From positions 124,001 to 188,000 of the forward strand of contig JADLEQ010000043.1 in assembly GCA_020846005.1 (NCBI GenBank): 64,000 bases of DNA. Reading direction: 5' to 3'. Position 1 is the first letter of the stretch. Each line of letters begins with the position of its first letter. The translations under genes were made by a program, and so were the position numbers. The notes under the pieces were generated by a model. The model searched no databases, was not told the origin of the DNA, and saw only the letters and a program-made list of their open reading frames with translations. This DNA comes from Polyangiaceae bacterium. GTDB lineage: Bacteria; Myxococcota_A; Polyangia; Polyangiales; Polyangiaceae. Positions 25,181 to 33,885 of the stretch are shown in pieces.

Positions 25181-27721
25181 TCAGCGCGTGATCGTCGCGA
25201 CCCGCTCGCCCGGCGGCAACTTCACCCGCAAGGTGCCGCCTAGCTCGGGATCGTGGGCCCACCCTCGCTCGAGCGCCTCGAGCTCCGCCACCGAGCCGGC
25301 TCGCGGCAGCGGCGCGCCGCCCTCCGCGACCTCGGCCGGCGCGGCTCCGAAAGCGATCAGCTCCCACACGACGCCGTGGCGGAGCTCGGCGCCGTCGGTC
25401 GAGCGGAGGGTCACCCCGGTCGCGCTCGGCGCCTGCTCGAGGCGCGCGCCGTCGAACAGCTCGAACGCGGAGGGCGCGCCGCCGACGAACGCGCGCGCGT
25501 AGAGGAGCCCCGGCGTGGTGGCGTACGAGTCGACCCGATCGGGCTCCGTCGTGGGGGAGAGGGTGTCGAGTGTCGGCCGCAGCATCGGCACGATGCCGCC
25601 CTCCCGAAGGAAGAGCGGCAGCTCGCCGAGCGGCGCCGGCACCGTGGCGTGGGTGTCTCCCGCGTGGACGGCGCCGGTGAACCAGTGCGCCCACCGACCC
25701 GCCGGGAACACGACCTGCCGCTCGCGGGCGCCGCGGTCGACGACCGGCGCCACCAGCAGCGAGTCGCCGAAGAGGTAGTCGTGCTCCGGGTGCACCCCGA
25801 GCTCCGGGTGGGCGAGCCCGAGCGGGCGCTGCAGCGGCCGGCCGGTCTCTGCGATGCGGGTCGCGTACGTCCACGCGTACGGCCACAGCCGGAGGTGCAG
25901 CCGGGTGTACTCGCGGTACCAGCCGAGCAGCTCGGCGTCGAAGCCGTTCTCGGCCGTGGGCTCCCAGGCGACATCGTTGCTGCTGGTGCCGACCTGCATG
26001 ACGCTGGAGAGCGCCGTCTGCTCGAACCACCGCGTGAACGTCTCCTTGTCCGGCGGTGAGTGCCGGTACCCTCCGGTGTCCGAGCCGTAGAACGGGAACC
26101 CCGACGGCCCGAGGCTCAGCCCGGCGACGATCGAGGCCGGGAGGCCGCCCACGGCGACGTAGGTCGATCCGTCGCGGTCGACCCGGCTCTCGCGGTGGCG
26201 CGAGAGGTCGGCGTCGAGGTCCCCTGGCCAGATCACCGACACGCTCTGCTGGTCGCCGAACGTCCCGCCGCGGCAGAGGAGGAAGCCGTCGTCGCCGAGG
26301 AGTTCAGCGTACACGCGGTGGTAGTAGAGCTGATAACGCGCGTGCATCGTCCGCTCGTCGGTGCCGTCGGCGAAGCGCCACGGTGTGCGCCCGCCGAGCC
26401 CGCCGATGACGACGTCCTCGGCGTAGTCGAGCTTGAAGCCCGCGACGCCCCGGTCGGTGTAGCGCTTCACCAGCGCCTGCCACCAGTCGTAGGCGGCCGG
26501 GTTCGTGAGATCGATCGGCTCGCCCCATTTGTTCAGGAGGAGGCCGCGCTCGAGGGGGAAGTACCCGCCGGCCTCCGCCTCGGCGCGCAGCGCCTCGGTC
26601 GCCGAGTGCTCGGCGTCCAGGTACGGCGTGTGCCAGAGCGCGGTGCGGAAGCCGAGGGCGCGCATCTTCGCGTACATGGCGTCTGCGTCCGGGAACTGGG
26701 TGGGCTCGAAATCGAAGGTGTTCACGGCCGTGGCGTACGGCCGATCGATCCAGTACGCGGTGGTCGCGAGGTCCAGATCGCGGATCGAGTCGAGATCCGC
26801 CTCCACCTGTGCCTGGTCGTCGTTCTCGTCACGCCAGATCCACGGGCCGAGCGCCCAGCGCCCCGGCAGGCGAGGGTACCCCGTCACCTCGTAGTAATGC
26901 CGCGTCACGTCGAGAGGGTGGTCCGCCGCGAACAGGTGGAACGTCAGCGTCTCGGCGGCGCCGGCCGGCAGCGGACCGACGGTCCCGAAGCTCGCCTCGA
27001 CGACGTCGTCGGCCGTCGTGGCGACCGCGAACGCGCCCGGATAGTACGACTCGACGAACAGGCCCCAGCCCTGGGTGCCGATCAGGAAGGGCACGGGGAC
27101 GTGCGCCTCGTTGTTCGTGCTCTCGATCGAGCCGTCGAGCTCGAGCTGCATCGCCCGGAGCTTGCCGCGGTGGTTCGGCGTGTCGAAGTGCTCGCCCAGC
27201 CCGTAGAACGCCTCGGTCGGGTCGACCCGCGGCGCGAGCTTCACGAACGCGATCGGCGCGCCCTCTGCCGCCGGGGCCAGCCGCGCAGCGTACCTCCCCG
27301 GCGCCTCGAGCGCGACGCTCAGCTCCGATCGCCGGGCCTCCGCGTGCGTGAGCGCGATCCGCCATGAGGACGGCGTCGACTCCACCAGCTCGGCGGCCTC
27401 CACCGGGAGCCAGCGGAGGCCCTCGGGCGGCGCGTAGAGCGGAGACTCGCCAGCGAGCAGGTACGGGTCATGGAGGCGTGAGTCGTCGATGGCGTCGACC
27501 CGGCCGAGCAGGAGCGCGTCGGCGGGGAAGCGCAAGAGCGCGTCGTCGCCACGCGCCAGGACGACCTCGAACGGCTCCGCCGTGAGGCGCACGGTGAAGT
27601 CCCCGCCCGCGAGCTCGGGCGCGGACGGCTGGCGTTCCGGGCCGCTGGCGCGCTCACTCCCGCAGGCGGTCACGGCCAGGAGCCCGAGGACGAACGGCGC
27701 AGGTGCGGAGAGGCGGCGCAT
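25181..27721 (-). CDS. glycoside hydrolase family 31 lipoprotein
   Basis: 846 residues. A lipobox ends at C20 (LLAVTAC), so the enzyme is lipid-anchored in the envelope. An N-terminal beta-sandwich leads into the (beta/alpha)8 domain with the GH31 nucleophile motif GVAGFKLDYAED and the acid/base region VIWPGDLDADL. The substrate-contact segment GALGPWIWRDENDDQAQVEADL-like precedes them, and C-terminal beta domains follow (LLVAPVVDRGARERQVVFPAGRW). GH31 enzymes act on alpha-glucosides, alpha-xylosides or related glycans; which one cannot be told from the sequence alone. No transporter or other glycan gene is adjacent. Confidence 0.9.
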   Translation of the reverse strand: MRRLSAPAPFVLGLLAVTACGSERASGPERQPSAPELAGGDFTVRLTAEPFEVVLARGDDALLRFPADALLLGRVDAIDDSRLHDPYLLAGESPLYAPPEGLRWLPVEAAELVESTPSSWRIALTHAEARRSELSVALEAPGRYAARLAPAAEGAPIAFVKLAPRVDPTEAFYGLGEHFDTPNHRGKLRAMQLELDGSIESTNNEAHVPVPFLIGTQGWGLFVESYYPGAFAVATTADDVVEASFGTVGPLPAGAAETLTFHLFAADHPLDVTRHYYEVTGYPRLPGRWALGPWIWRDENDDQAQVEADLDSIRDLDLATTAYWIDRPYATAVNTFDFEPTQFPDADAMYAKMRALGFRTALWHTPYLDAEHSATEALRAEAEAGGYFPLERGLLLNKWGEPIDLTNPAAYDWWQALVKRYTDRGVAGFKLDYAEDVVIGGLGGRTPWRFADGTDERTMHARYQLYYHRVYAELLGDDGFLLCRGGTFGDQQSVSVIWPGDLDADLSRHRESRVDRDGSTYVAVGGLPASIVAGLSLGPSGFPFYGSDTGGYRHSPPDKETFTRWFEQTALSSVMQVGTSSNDVAWEPTAENGFDAELLGWYREYTRLHLRLWPYAWTYATRIAETGRPLQRPLGLAHPELGVHPEHDYLFGDSLLVAPVVDRGARERQVVFPAGRWAHWFTGAVHAGDTHATVPAPLGELPLFLREGGIVPMLRPTLDTLSPTTEPDRVDSYATTPGLLYARAFVGGAPSAFELFDGARLEQAPSATGVTLRSTDGAELRHGVVWELIAFGAAPAEVAEGGAPLPRAGSVAELEALERGWAHDPELGGTLRVKLPPGERVATITR

Positions 27722-27728
27722 GCCGGGA

Positions 27729-27734
27729 GGCGTA
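27729..27734 (-). promoter_or_regulatory. -10-like TACGCC box before the GH31 gene
   Basis: Minus-strand GGTACGCC ends 7 nt before ATG 27721, the same arrangement as at 16608. No ribosome site is present. Confidence 0.38.
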
Positions 27735-27791
27735 CCGCGCCGCTCCTCGCGCGGCTAGCGCTGGCGGCCGCCCGCGACGCGGTGCGTCGGC

Positions 27792-29210
27792 TCAGTCCAC
27801 GCGGACGTACTCGAAGTCCACCGGGCGGCCCTTGATGCCGCGCTTGGGCGGCGCGAGCCAGCTCTGGATCTTGCCCGGCTCGAGGACGGCCTTCTGCTGC
27901 AGGCTCTTCACGTACTCGCGGTCGCGCTCGCTGGGCAGCCAGGTGTCCCTCTGGGACTGCCACGTCGCCTCGTCCACCAGCTCCCCGGCGGGCGACACGC
28001 GCGCCCCGGCGAAGCTGCCGACCTGCCGGTTGAACCGACGGCTGGGCAAGCGGAGCTGGAAGTCCACCCCCGCCTCGGCCAGGAGCTTGTTGCACTTGTC
28101 GATGCCGCGCTGCGAGTCCTCGACATACTCGTCGCGGAGGATCTCGTTCATCGCGTTGCGGAGCGGGACGTCGTCGCGGGAGAGCGTGCCGTCGCGGAGC
28201 ACGTCGAGCGAGTAGCTCGCGCCGAGCGCGACGTGGTCGTCGTAACGGTCCTCGTGGGCGCGCCCCTTGAGGCCCGAGGCGAAGTACTGCGCGGCGTTGC
28301 TGGAGATCTCCCCGCCAAACAAATCGAGGGAGATGGCGTACCAGAAGTTCACGTACCGCTGGAGTGTGGGGAGGTCGACCACGCCGTGGCGCCGCGGGTC
28401 GTCGCCCGGGTGCGCGATCATGATCTGGGCCGTTCGCTCGCAGACGCGCAGCAGGCCGGTCTCGCCGACGAACATGTGGTGGGCCTCCTCCGTCAGCATG
28501 AAGCGCGTGGTCCGCGACAGCGGATCGAACGCGCTCTCGGCGAGCGCGAGGAGCTGGTACTTGCCGTCCCGGTCGGTGAAGTACGTGAAGCAGAAGAACG
28601 AGAGCCAGTCGTCGCACGGGGCGTTGAACGCGCCGAGGATTCGCGGGTTGTCTGCGTTGCCGCTGCGGCGCGTGAGGAGCGCCTCGGCCTCCTCACGGCC
28701 GTCGCGGCCGAAGTGGCTGTGCAGCAGGTACACCATCGCCCAGAGGTGACGCCCCTCCTCGACGTTCACCTGGAAGAGGTTCCGGAGGTCGTAGAGGCTC
28801 GGGCACGTCTGCCCGAGGCGCCGCTGCTGCTCGACGCTGGCCGGCTCGGTGTCGCCCTGAGTCACGATGAGGCGGCGGAGCGCGTTGCGGTGCTCGCCCG
28901 GCACCTCTTGCCACACGGGCTTGCCCAGCTCATCGCCGAAGCCGATGCGCCGGTCGGCGACCGGGTCCGCGAGGAAGATGCCCCAGCGGTAGTCCGGCAT
29001 CTTCACGTAGTCGAAGACCGCCCAGCCGTCGCTGTCGGCGCTGACGGCGGTCCGCAGGTACACGTCGTGGGCCTGGAAGCCCTCCGGCCCCATCTCCTTC
29101 CACCACTCGATGAACCGGGGTTGCCACTGCTCGAGCGCGCGCTGCAGCCGCTTGTCGCTCGCCAGGTGGACGTTGTTCGGGATCTTGTCGCCTCGATCGA
29201 TCGTGCTCAT
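27792..29210 (-). CDS. boxB: benzoyl-CoA 2,3-epoxidase oxygenase subunit BoxB
   Basis: 472 residues, full BoxB length. The di-iron ligand pattern is visible: an early Glu, E-x-x-H in NVEEGRHLWAM, Asp/Glu region in CDDWLSFFCFTYF, and a second E-x-x-H in LTEEAHHMFVG. BoxB epoxidises the ring of benzoyl-CoA, using electrons from the BoxA reductase; BoxC then opens the product. Neither boxA nor boxC, nor benzoate-CoA ligase, lies in this window. Flanking genes are GH31 and a coiled-coil protein, so the gene is isolated here. A TAACTT box and an 11-bp palindrome are upstream. Confidence 0.93.
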   Translation of the reverse strand: MSTIDRGDKIPNNVHLASDKRLQRALEQWQPRFIEWWKEMGPEGFQAHDVYLRTAVSADSDGWAVFDYVKMPDYRWGIFLADPVADRRIGFGDELGKPVWQEVPGEHRNALRRLIVTQGDTEPASVEQQRRLGQTCPSLYDLRNLFQVNVEEGRHLWAMVYLLHSHFGRDGREEAEALLTRRSGNADNPRILGAFNAPCDDWLSFFCFTYFTDRDGKYQLLALAESAFDPLSRTTRFMLTEEAHHMFVGETGLLRVCERTAQIMIAHPGDDPRRHGVVDLPTLQRYVNFWYAISLDLFGGEISSNAAQYFASGLKGRAHEDRYDDHVALGASYSLDVLRDGTLSRDDVPLRNAMNEILRDEYVEDSQRGIDKCNKLLAEAGVDFQLRLPSRRFNRQVGSFAGARVSPAGELVDEATWQSQRDTWLPSERDREYVKSLQQKAVLEPGKIQSWLAPPKRGIKGRPVDFEYVRVD

Positions 29211-29240
29211 CCGGGCCTCGGGGAAGGTGTCGGGACCCGA

Positions 29241-29256
29241 AAGTTAGACGAAGTCT
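29241..29256 (-). promoter_or_regulatory. TAACTT -10 and overlapping palindrome upstream of boxB
   Basis: Minus-strand TAACTT (29246-29241) lies 30 nt before ATG 29210 in an AT-enriched patch. AGACGAAGTCT (29246-29256) is a perfect 4-3-4 palindrome touching it, a possible operator. No -35 match is good. Confidence 0.33.
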
Positions 29257-29289
29257 GAAGCTCTGGCCAGCCGGGGAGGCGGCGGCGCC

Positions 29290-30318
29290 TCACCGCGGCG
29301 GCTTCGGCGACCGCCTCGGCAGCTCGACCACCTCCTCGGGGGCGGCGGGCGCGATCGAGTAGGTGCCCCGCGGCGGCTTCTCCCCGCTCGGAGGCTCCAC
29401 CGCTCGCGGGGGACGCACCGTGTCGGGCTGCGGCGTCGGGCCCGGCGGCGGCTCCTCTGCGGGCGGGCGGGCGGGGGCGGCGTCCCACGCTGCGTCTACG
29501 AGCGCGGCGCTCAGGAGCTCGGGCGGCGGCGTCTGTGAGGAAGCCGTTCTGGGGGCCGGCGGCGTGTCGACCTCGTCCGCCGACGACGAGCGGAGCCCGG
29601 CTCGCGCGCGCGCGAGGCTCGCCTGCGCCTCGTCCCGCTGCGCGCGCAGCTGACGGAGGAGCTCGCGGGTCGCCGAGCGCTCGCGCTCGTGCCGGGACAG
29701 CGCGGCGCGAGCCGCCGCGAGCTCGCGCTCCAGCGCTTCGAGCTCGGGGAGCCGCGCGACCGCGGGGAGGTTGGGCATCGTCGCCGGCTCCCGCGCGGGG
29801 GCGGGCGCCGGGCCCCGGGCCACGCGCTGCTCGCGCGCCGCGTCGCGCTCGGCTCGCAGACCGCGCACCGTCCGCTCGTGCTCGTCGAGCAGGTCGACGA
29901 GGAAGGCGTCCTGCTCGGCGATCAGCGCGCGCCGCTGGGCGTCCGCCTCGGCCCGGAGGTCCACGACCTCTCGCGTGAGCTCCGCGACGCGCTGCTCGGC
30001 GCCCTCGCGCGCGACGCGCGCCTGGCCGAGCTCGCCGCGCACCCGATCGAGCTCCGCGGCCAGCGCGTCGTTCGCTAGCCGGGCGTCCTGCAGCGTCGTC
30101 GAGACGAGCTGTACCGCCCGCTCCAACGCCCCGAGGCTCGCGTCGGCGCGCGCCCCGGCGACGGCCGCCGACGCGCGGGCGCCCGCGGCCTCGGCCACCG
30201 GCCGATCCGTGAGCCCCGCTTGCGGCGGCTCTGTCGGCTCGGACGCCGGCCGCGCCGGATCTCGCGGCGCGACTCCAGAGGCGCCCGGGACGTCGGGGCT
30301 CACCTTGGGCGCTGGCAT
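29290..30318 (-). CDS. coiled-coil protein, function unknown
   Basis: 342 residues from ATG 30318; an in-frame extension to 30432 is less likely because a promoter box lies between. A Pro/Ala-rich N-terminus (about 1-55) precedes a long coiled coil (about 60-155: LERAVQLVSTTLQDARLAND, then LAAELDRVRGELGQARVARE), a break rich in Pro, a second coiled coil (about 195-250: LEALERELAAARAALSRHE) and a Pro-rich disordered tail ending near PRRSPKPPR. There is no signal peptide. This could be a cytoskeletal or polarity scaffold, but nothing specific supports it. Confidence 0.6.
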   Translation of the reverse strand: MPAPKVSPDVPGASGVAPRDPARPASEPTEPPQAGLTDRPVAEAAGARASAAVAGARADASLGALERAVQLVSTTLQDARLANDALAAELDRVRGELGQARVAREGAEQRVAELTREVVDLRAEADAQRRALIAEQDAFLVDLLDEHERTVRGLRAERDAAREQRVARGPAPAPAREPATMPNLPAVARLPELEALERELAAARAALSRHERERSATRELLRQLRAQRDEAQASLARARAGLRSSSADEVDTPPAPRTASSQTPPPELLSAALVDAAWDAAPARPPAEEPPPGPTPQPDTVRPPRAVEPPSGEKPPRGTYSIAPAAPEEVVELPRRSPKPPR

Positions 30319-30326
30319 GCATTCCC

Positions 30327-30355
30327 AGCCTATCCCATGCGTGGCCCGAGGGAAA
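30327..30355 (-). promoter_or_regulatory. TTTCCC-N17-TAGGCT promoter, near-leaderless, coiled-coil gene
   Basis: On the minus strand, TTTCCC (30355-30350) and TAGGCT (30332-30327) are 17 nt apart. The -10 ends 8 nt before ATG 30318. No Shine-Dalgarno sequence is present. Confidence 0.45.
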
Positions 30356-30405
30356 GGACCCCGGGGGCATGGCGCTCCGGCCCCGCCTGGCGCATACCGC
30401 CGGCC

Positions 30406-31431
30406 ATGAGAGCCGTCTGGATCACCCGGCATGGAGGGCCCGAGGTCCTCGCCGTGCGCGAGGCGCCCGATCCCGAGCCCCGGCCCGGCGAGGTCCGGGT
30501 CCGAGTCGCCGCGTGCGGCCTCAACTTCGCGGAGACGAGCGCCCGAAAGGGGCTCTACCCGGACGCCCCGCCTCCGCCGTGCGTCGTCGGCTACGAGGGC
30601 GCTGGGACGGTCGACGCCGTCGGTTCGGGAGTCACGTCGCTCGGCCCCGGCGCGCGGGTCGTCTACCTCTCACACTTCGGCGGCCACGCCGACGTGGTGT
30701 GCGTCCCTGCCGCCAACGTGCTCGAGCTCCCGGCCGCGATGAGCTTCGACGAGGCGGCGGCGCTGCCCGTGAACTACCTGACGGCGTTCCACATGTTGTT
30801 TCGCCTCGCGCGCCTCCGCGCCGGCGAGCGCGTCCTCGTCCACATGGCCGCGGGCGGGGTCGGCACGGCGGTCCTCCAGCTCTGCCGCACCGTGGAGGGC
30901 GTGCAGGTGTTCGGGACGTGCTCACGCGGCAAACACGACTACGCGCGCTCGCATGGCTGCGACCACCCCATCGACTACCACGCCGTCGACTACGCGGCGG
31001 AGGTGCGGCAGGCGACCGGCGGGCGGGGCGTGGACCTCGTGCTCGACCCGCTCGGGGGAGCCGACTGGGCGAAGGGCTACGGGCTCCTCGCGCCGACGGG
31101 CATGCTGATCGCCTTCGGGCTGGCCAACGCCAGCCGGGGATCGGGCAAGCGGAGCCTGGCGCGAGCGGCCGTCCAGCTCGCGCGCGCGCCGTGGTTCACG
31201 CCGATGAAGCTGATGAGCGACAACCGGACGGTCAGCGGCTGCAACATGGGACACCTCTGGGGCGAGACGGAGCTGCTTCGCGGCGAGCTGACGGAGCTGC
31301 TCGCGCTCTACGAGCGAGGCGCCGTGCGCCCCCACGTCGGCGGGCGGTTCTCCTTCGAGCGCGCCGGGGACGCCCACCAGGAGCTCGAGCTCGGGCGGAA
31401 CGTCGGCAAGGTGCTGCTCGTGCCCCGCTGA
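30406..31431 (+). CDS. zinc-independent MDR oxidoreductase, quinone oxidoreductase/VAT-1-like
   Basis: 341 residues from ATG 30406 (MRAVWITRHGGPEVLAVRE, the family opening). The catalytic N-domain lacks the Zn-binding Cys/His set of alcohol dehydrogenases; the C-domain has the nucleotide motif VLVHMAAGGVGTAVLQLC, and GRGVDLVLDPLGG follows, both typical of NADPH quinone reductase-type MDRs. The long insert near 255-290 (LARAPWFTPMKLMSDNRTVSG) resembles the VAT-1/synaptic vesicle-type branch. The electron acceptor is unknown. The downstream aldehyde dehydrogenase is on the same strand 80 nt away; a shared role is possible. Confidence 0.85.
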   Translation: MRAVWITRHGGPEVLAVREAPDPEPRPGEVRVRVAACGLNFAETSARKGLYPDAPPPPCVVGYEGAGTVDAVGSGVTSLGPGARVVYLSHFGGHADVVCVPAANVLELPAAMSFDEAAALPVNYLTAFHMLFRLARLRAGERVLVHMAAGGVGTAVLQLCRTVEGVQVFGTCSRGKHDYARSHGCDHPIDYHAVDYAAEVRQATGGRGVDLVLDPLGGADWAKGYGLLAPTGMLIAFGLANASRGSGKRSLARAAVQLARAPWFTPMKLMSDNRTVSGCNMGHLWGETELLRGELTELLALYERGAVRPHVGGRFSFERAGDAHQELELGRNVGKVLLVPR

Positions 31432-31511
31432 GGGCGCGAACGGGCGCCGGCCCGCGCCGTCGGGCAGTCGCCGCTACCGCTCCGGGCTGCGCGGAGCTAT
31501 GCGCACGCCCC

Positions 31512-33293
31512 ATGACCGCCGCCGACGTCGCCGCTCCCGTGTTCCAGCAGGGGACCTCCCTCGGGCGTGCCCCGAAGCCCGCGTTCGACCCCGTCGCCCC
31601 GACACCCGAGCGTCAGCTCGACGAGGCGCTGGCGCGCCTGCGGGGGAAGGCTCAGGAGTTCGCCCGCGCGCCGATCGGCGCGAAGCTCGGGTGGCTCTCC
31701 GAGCTCAACCGCCGGCTGCTGGACGTGTCCGAGGAGTGGGTCCGCGCTGCGTGCCGCGCCAAGGGCATCGAGTTTGGCACCCCGCTCGCCGGGGAGGAGT
31801 GGCTCGCCGGTCCGGCCGTCACCGTCCGCAACGTCCGGCTGCTCATCGAGGCGCTGGGCGACGTGCAGGCGACCGGCGCGCCGCGCGTCGACTCGGGCGC
31901 CGTGCGCGAGCGCGACGGCGGAGGGCTGGCCGTCCAGGTGACGCCGCACGGCGCGTTCGACAAGGCGCTCTTCGGCGGCTTCGTCTGCGAGACGTGGCTC
32001 CAGTCGAACGTGAAGCGTGGCGCCATCGCGGAGGATCAGGCGGGCTTCTACCGGCGGCGCGATCCGGAGGGCGGCGTCTCGCTCGTCCTCGGTGCGGGCA
32101 ACGTCGCCAGCATCCCGCCGATGGATGCCCTCTACAAGATGTTCGTCGAGGGGCAGGTGGTGCTCTTGAAGATGAACCCGGTGAACGAGTACCTCGGGCC
32201 GTTTCTCGCGCGGGCCTTCTCTCACCTGATCGATCTCGGCTACCTCGCGATCGTCTACGGCGGCGCCCCAGTGGGCTCGTACCTCTGCCAGCACGAGCTG
32301 GTCGACGACATCCACATCACTGGCTCGGACAAGACGCACGACCTCATCGTCTGGGGGCCGCCGGGCGACGAGCGCGATCGGCGCAAGGCGGCGCGCGACC
32401 CGGTGCTGAAGAAGAAGATCACCAGCGAGCTCGGGAACGTGAGCCCCGTCGTCGTCGTGCCGTCGAGCTACTCTGAGAAGGAGCTCGACGCGATGGCGCA
32501 CGGGATCGCCGGTATGGTGACCAACAATGCGTCGTTCAACTGCAACGCGGCGAAGCTGCTCGTGCTCCCGAGGGGCTGGGCCCAACGGGACGCGCTGATG
32601 GCGCGCGTCGGTTCGGCGTTGCAGAAGGCGCCGCCCCGGAAGGCCTACTACCCGGGCGCCTTCGAGCGCTACGAGGCGCTGACGGGGGAGCGGGCGGGCG
32701 TCCAGCGCTTCGGGGAGGGGCAGGAGGGGACGCTCCCATGGACGATCGTCCCCGGGCTCGAGTCGTCGTCGGCGAACGAGCGCAACTTCCACATGGAGCC
32801 TTTCTGCGCGATCCTCTCCGAGACGACGATCGGGAGCGCGGACCCAGCGGAGTTCCTCGCGGCGGCGGAGCCCTTCTGCAACGACGTGGTCTGGGGGACG
32901 CTGAGCTGCATGTTGTTCGTCCCTCCGTCGGTCGAGAAGGACGCCACCCTCGGCCCCGCGTTCGAGTCGCTGGTGAGCGCGCTCCGCTACGGGAGCGTCG
33001 CGGTGAATTGCTGGGCCGGGCTCGTGTACGGGCTCGGCACGCCACCGTGGGGCGGGCACCCGAGCGCGACGCTCGAGAACATCCAGAGCGGCCTCGGCTG
33101 GGTGCACAACACGCCCATGTTCGAGAGCATCGAGAAGGCCGTCCTCCGGTCGCCCCTCGTCCCGTTCCCGAAGCCCGCCTGGTACCCGGGTCACCGCACG
33201 CTGCACGAGGTCGGGCGCAAGCTCACGCGCTTCGAGGCGAGCCCGAGCTGGCTCAAGGTCCCGAGCATCGCGGCGAGCGCCCTCTCCGGTTGA
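31512..33293 (+). CDS. aldehyde dehydrogenase superfamily protein, divergent
   Basis: 593 residues, longer than the usual 480-520. The ALDH core is recognisable: VSLVLGAGNVASIPPMDALY (cofactor fold), QVVLLKMNPVNEYL with the cofactor Lys, SELGNVSPVVVVP with the general-base Glu, NNASFNCNAAKLLVLP with the nucleophilic Cys, and MEPFCAILSE. The usual PWNFP segment with the oxyanion Asn is replaced by PHGAFDKALFGGF, so chemistry may differ. The first 100 residues are an extra helical region. It is not recognisably BoxD although boxB is nearby. The substrate is unknown; an acyl-CoA or hydrophobic aldehyde is possible. Confidence 0.82.
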   Translation: MTAADVAAPVFQQGTSLGRAPKPAFDPVAPTPERQLDEALARLRGKAQEFARAPIGAKLGWLSELNRRLLDVSEEWVRAACRAKGIEFGTPLAGEEWLAGPAVTVRNVRLLIEALGDVQATGAPRVDSGAVRERDGGGLAVQVTPHGAFDKALFGGFVCETWLQSNVKRGAIAEDQAGFYRRRDPEGGVSLVLGAGNVASIPPMDALYKMFVEGQVVLLKMNPVNEYLGPFLARAFSHLIDLGYLAIVYGGAPVGSYLCQHELVDDIHITGSDKTHDLIVWGPPGDERDRRKAARDPVLKKKITSELGNVSPVVVVPSSYSEKELDAMAHGIAGMVTNNASFNCNAAKLLVLPRGWAQRDALMARVGSALQKAPPRKAYYPGAFERYEALTGERAGVQRFGEGQEGTLPWTIVPGLESSSANERNFHMEPFCAILSETTIGSADPAEFLAAAEPFCNDVVWGTLSCMLFVPPSVEKDATLGPAFESLVSALRYGSVAVNCWAGLVYGLGTPPWGGHPSATLENIQSGLGWVHNTPMFESIEKAVLRSPLVPFPKPAWYPGHRTLHEVGRKLTRFEASPSWLKVPSIAASALSG

Positions 33294-33446
33294 GGCTCGG
33301 TCGCCGGCGGCGCGCGCCAGCGAGCCCCCGGGAGCGCGGGCCAGGGGCGTTGGCGCGGCGCTCCGGAGGAGGTGGCCGCGCGGCCCATCGGGCGCCTCCG
33401 AACGGCCGGGCTCGGCGCTCCGGTGGCCCCGGGCGTGGCGCCCTGT

Positions 33447-33452
33447 TACGAT
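33447..33452 (+). promoter_or_regulatory. -10-like TACGAT upstream of the chemosensory operon
   Basis: TACGAT (context TGTTACGATCG) ends 24 nt before ATG 33477 in an otherwise very GC-rich 183-nt gap. No -35 is convincing. Confidence 0.35.
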
Positions 33453-33476
33453 CGACCGCTGGACCACCGCCCGCCC

Positions 33477-33881
33477 ATGCCCCGCATCTTGGTCGTCGAG
33501 GACTCCGCCAGCATGCGCGCGTTCGTTCGCGCCGCGCTCGAGGAGGAGGGAGGCCGGGACGCGCTCGAGGTGGTCGAGGCGCCCAACGGGTTCGACGCGC
33601 TGCGCCTCCTCCCACGGGGCGACTACGCGCTCGTCATCACGGACATCAACATGCCGGACATCAACGGGCTCGAGCTCGTGCAGTTCATCCGGCGCAGCGA
33701 GCGGCACCAGCACACGCCCGTGCTCCTCATCTCGACGCGCGCCTCCGAGCGCGACCGCGCGCGGGGGCTCGAGCTCGGGGCGGACGCCTTCCTCGAGAAG
33801 CCGTTCACCGCGTCGGCGGTGCGCGATGCCGCGCGCTCTCTCCTCGCGCCGCACGCGGCGGGCGCCGGCGTGCGAGGCTAG
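33477..33881 (+). CDS. single-domain response regulator (CheY-like)
   Basis: 134 residues from ATG 33477. The receiver signature is complete: acidic pair ED in LVVEDSASMRAF, phospho-acceptor Asp in VITDINMPDINGLELV, Ser/Thr in LLISTRASERDR and Lys in FLEKPFTAS. There is no output domain, so it probably relays phosphate from the CheA encoded 5 nt downstream to a protein target. Myxobacterial chemosensory systems often have such CheY proteins. It is the first gene of the operon. Confidence 0.92.
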   Translation: MPRILVVEDSASMRAFVRAALEEEGGRDALEVVEAPNGFDALRLLPRGDYALVITDINMPDINGLELVQFIRRSERHQHTPVLLISTRASERDRARGLELGADAFLEKPFTASAVRDAARSLLAPHAAGAGVRG

Positions 33882-33885
33882 GCGG

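Noticed and set aside
31512-33293. BoxD (dehydroadipyl-CoA semialdehyde dehydrogenase) partnering boxB
   Set aside because: Length and active-site segments differ from ordinary ALDHs such as BoxD, and it is on the opposite strand with another gene between.
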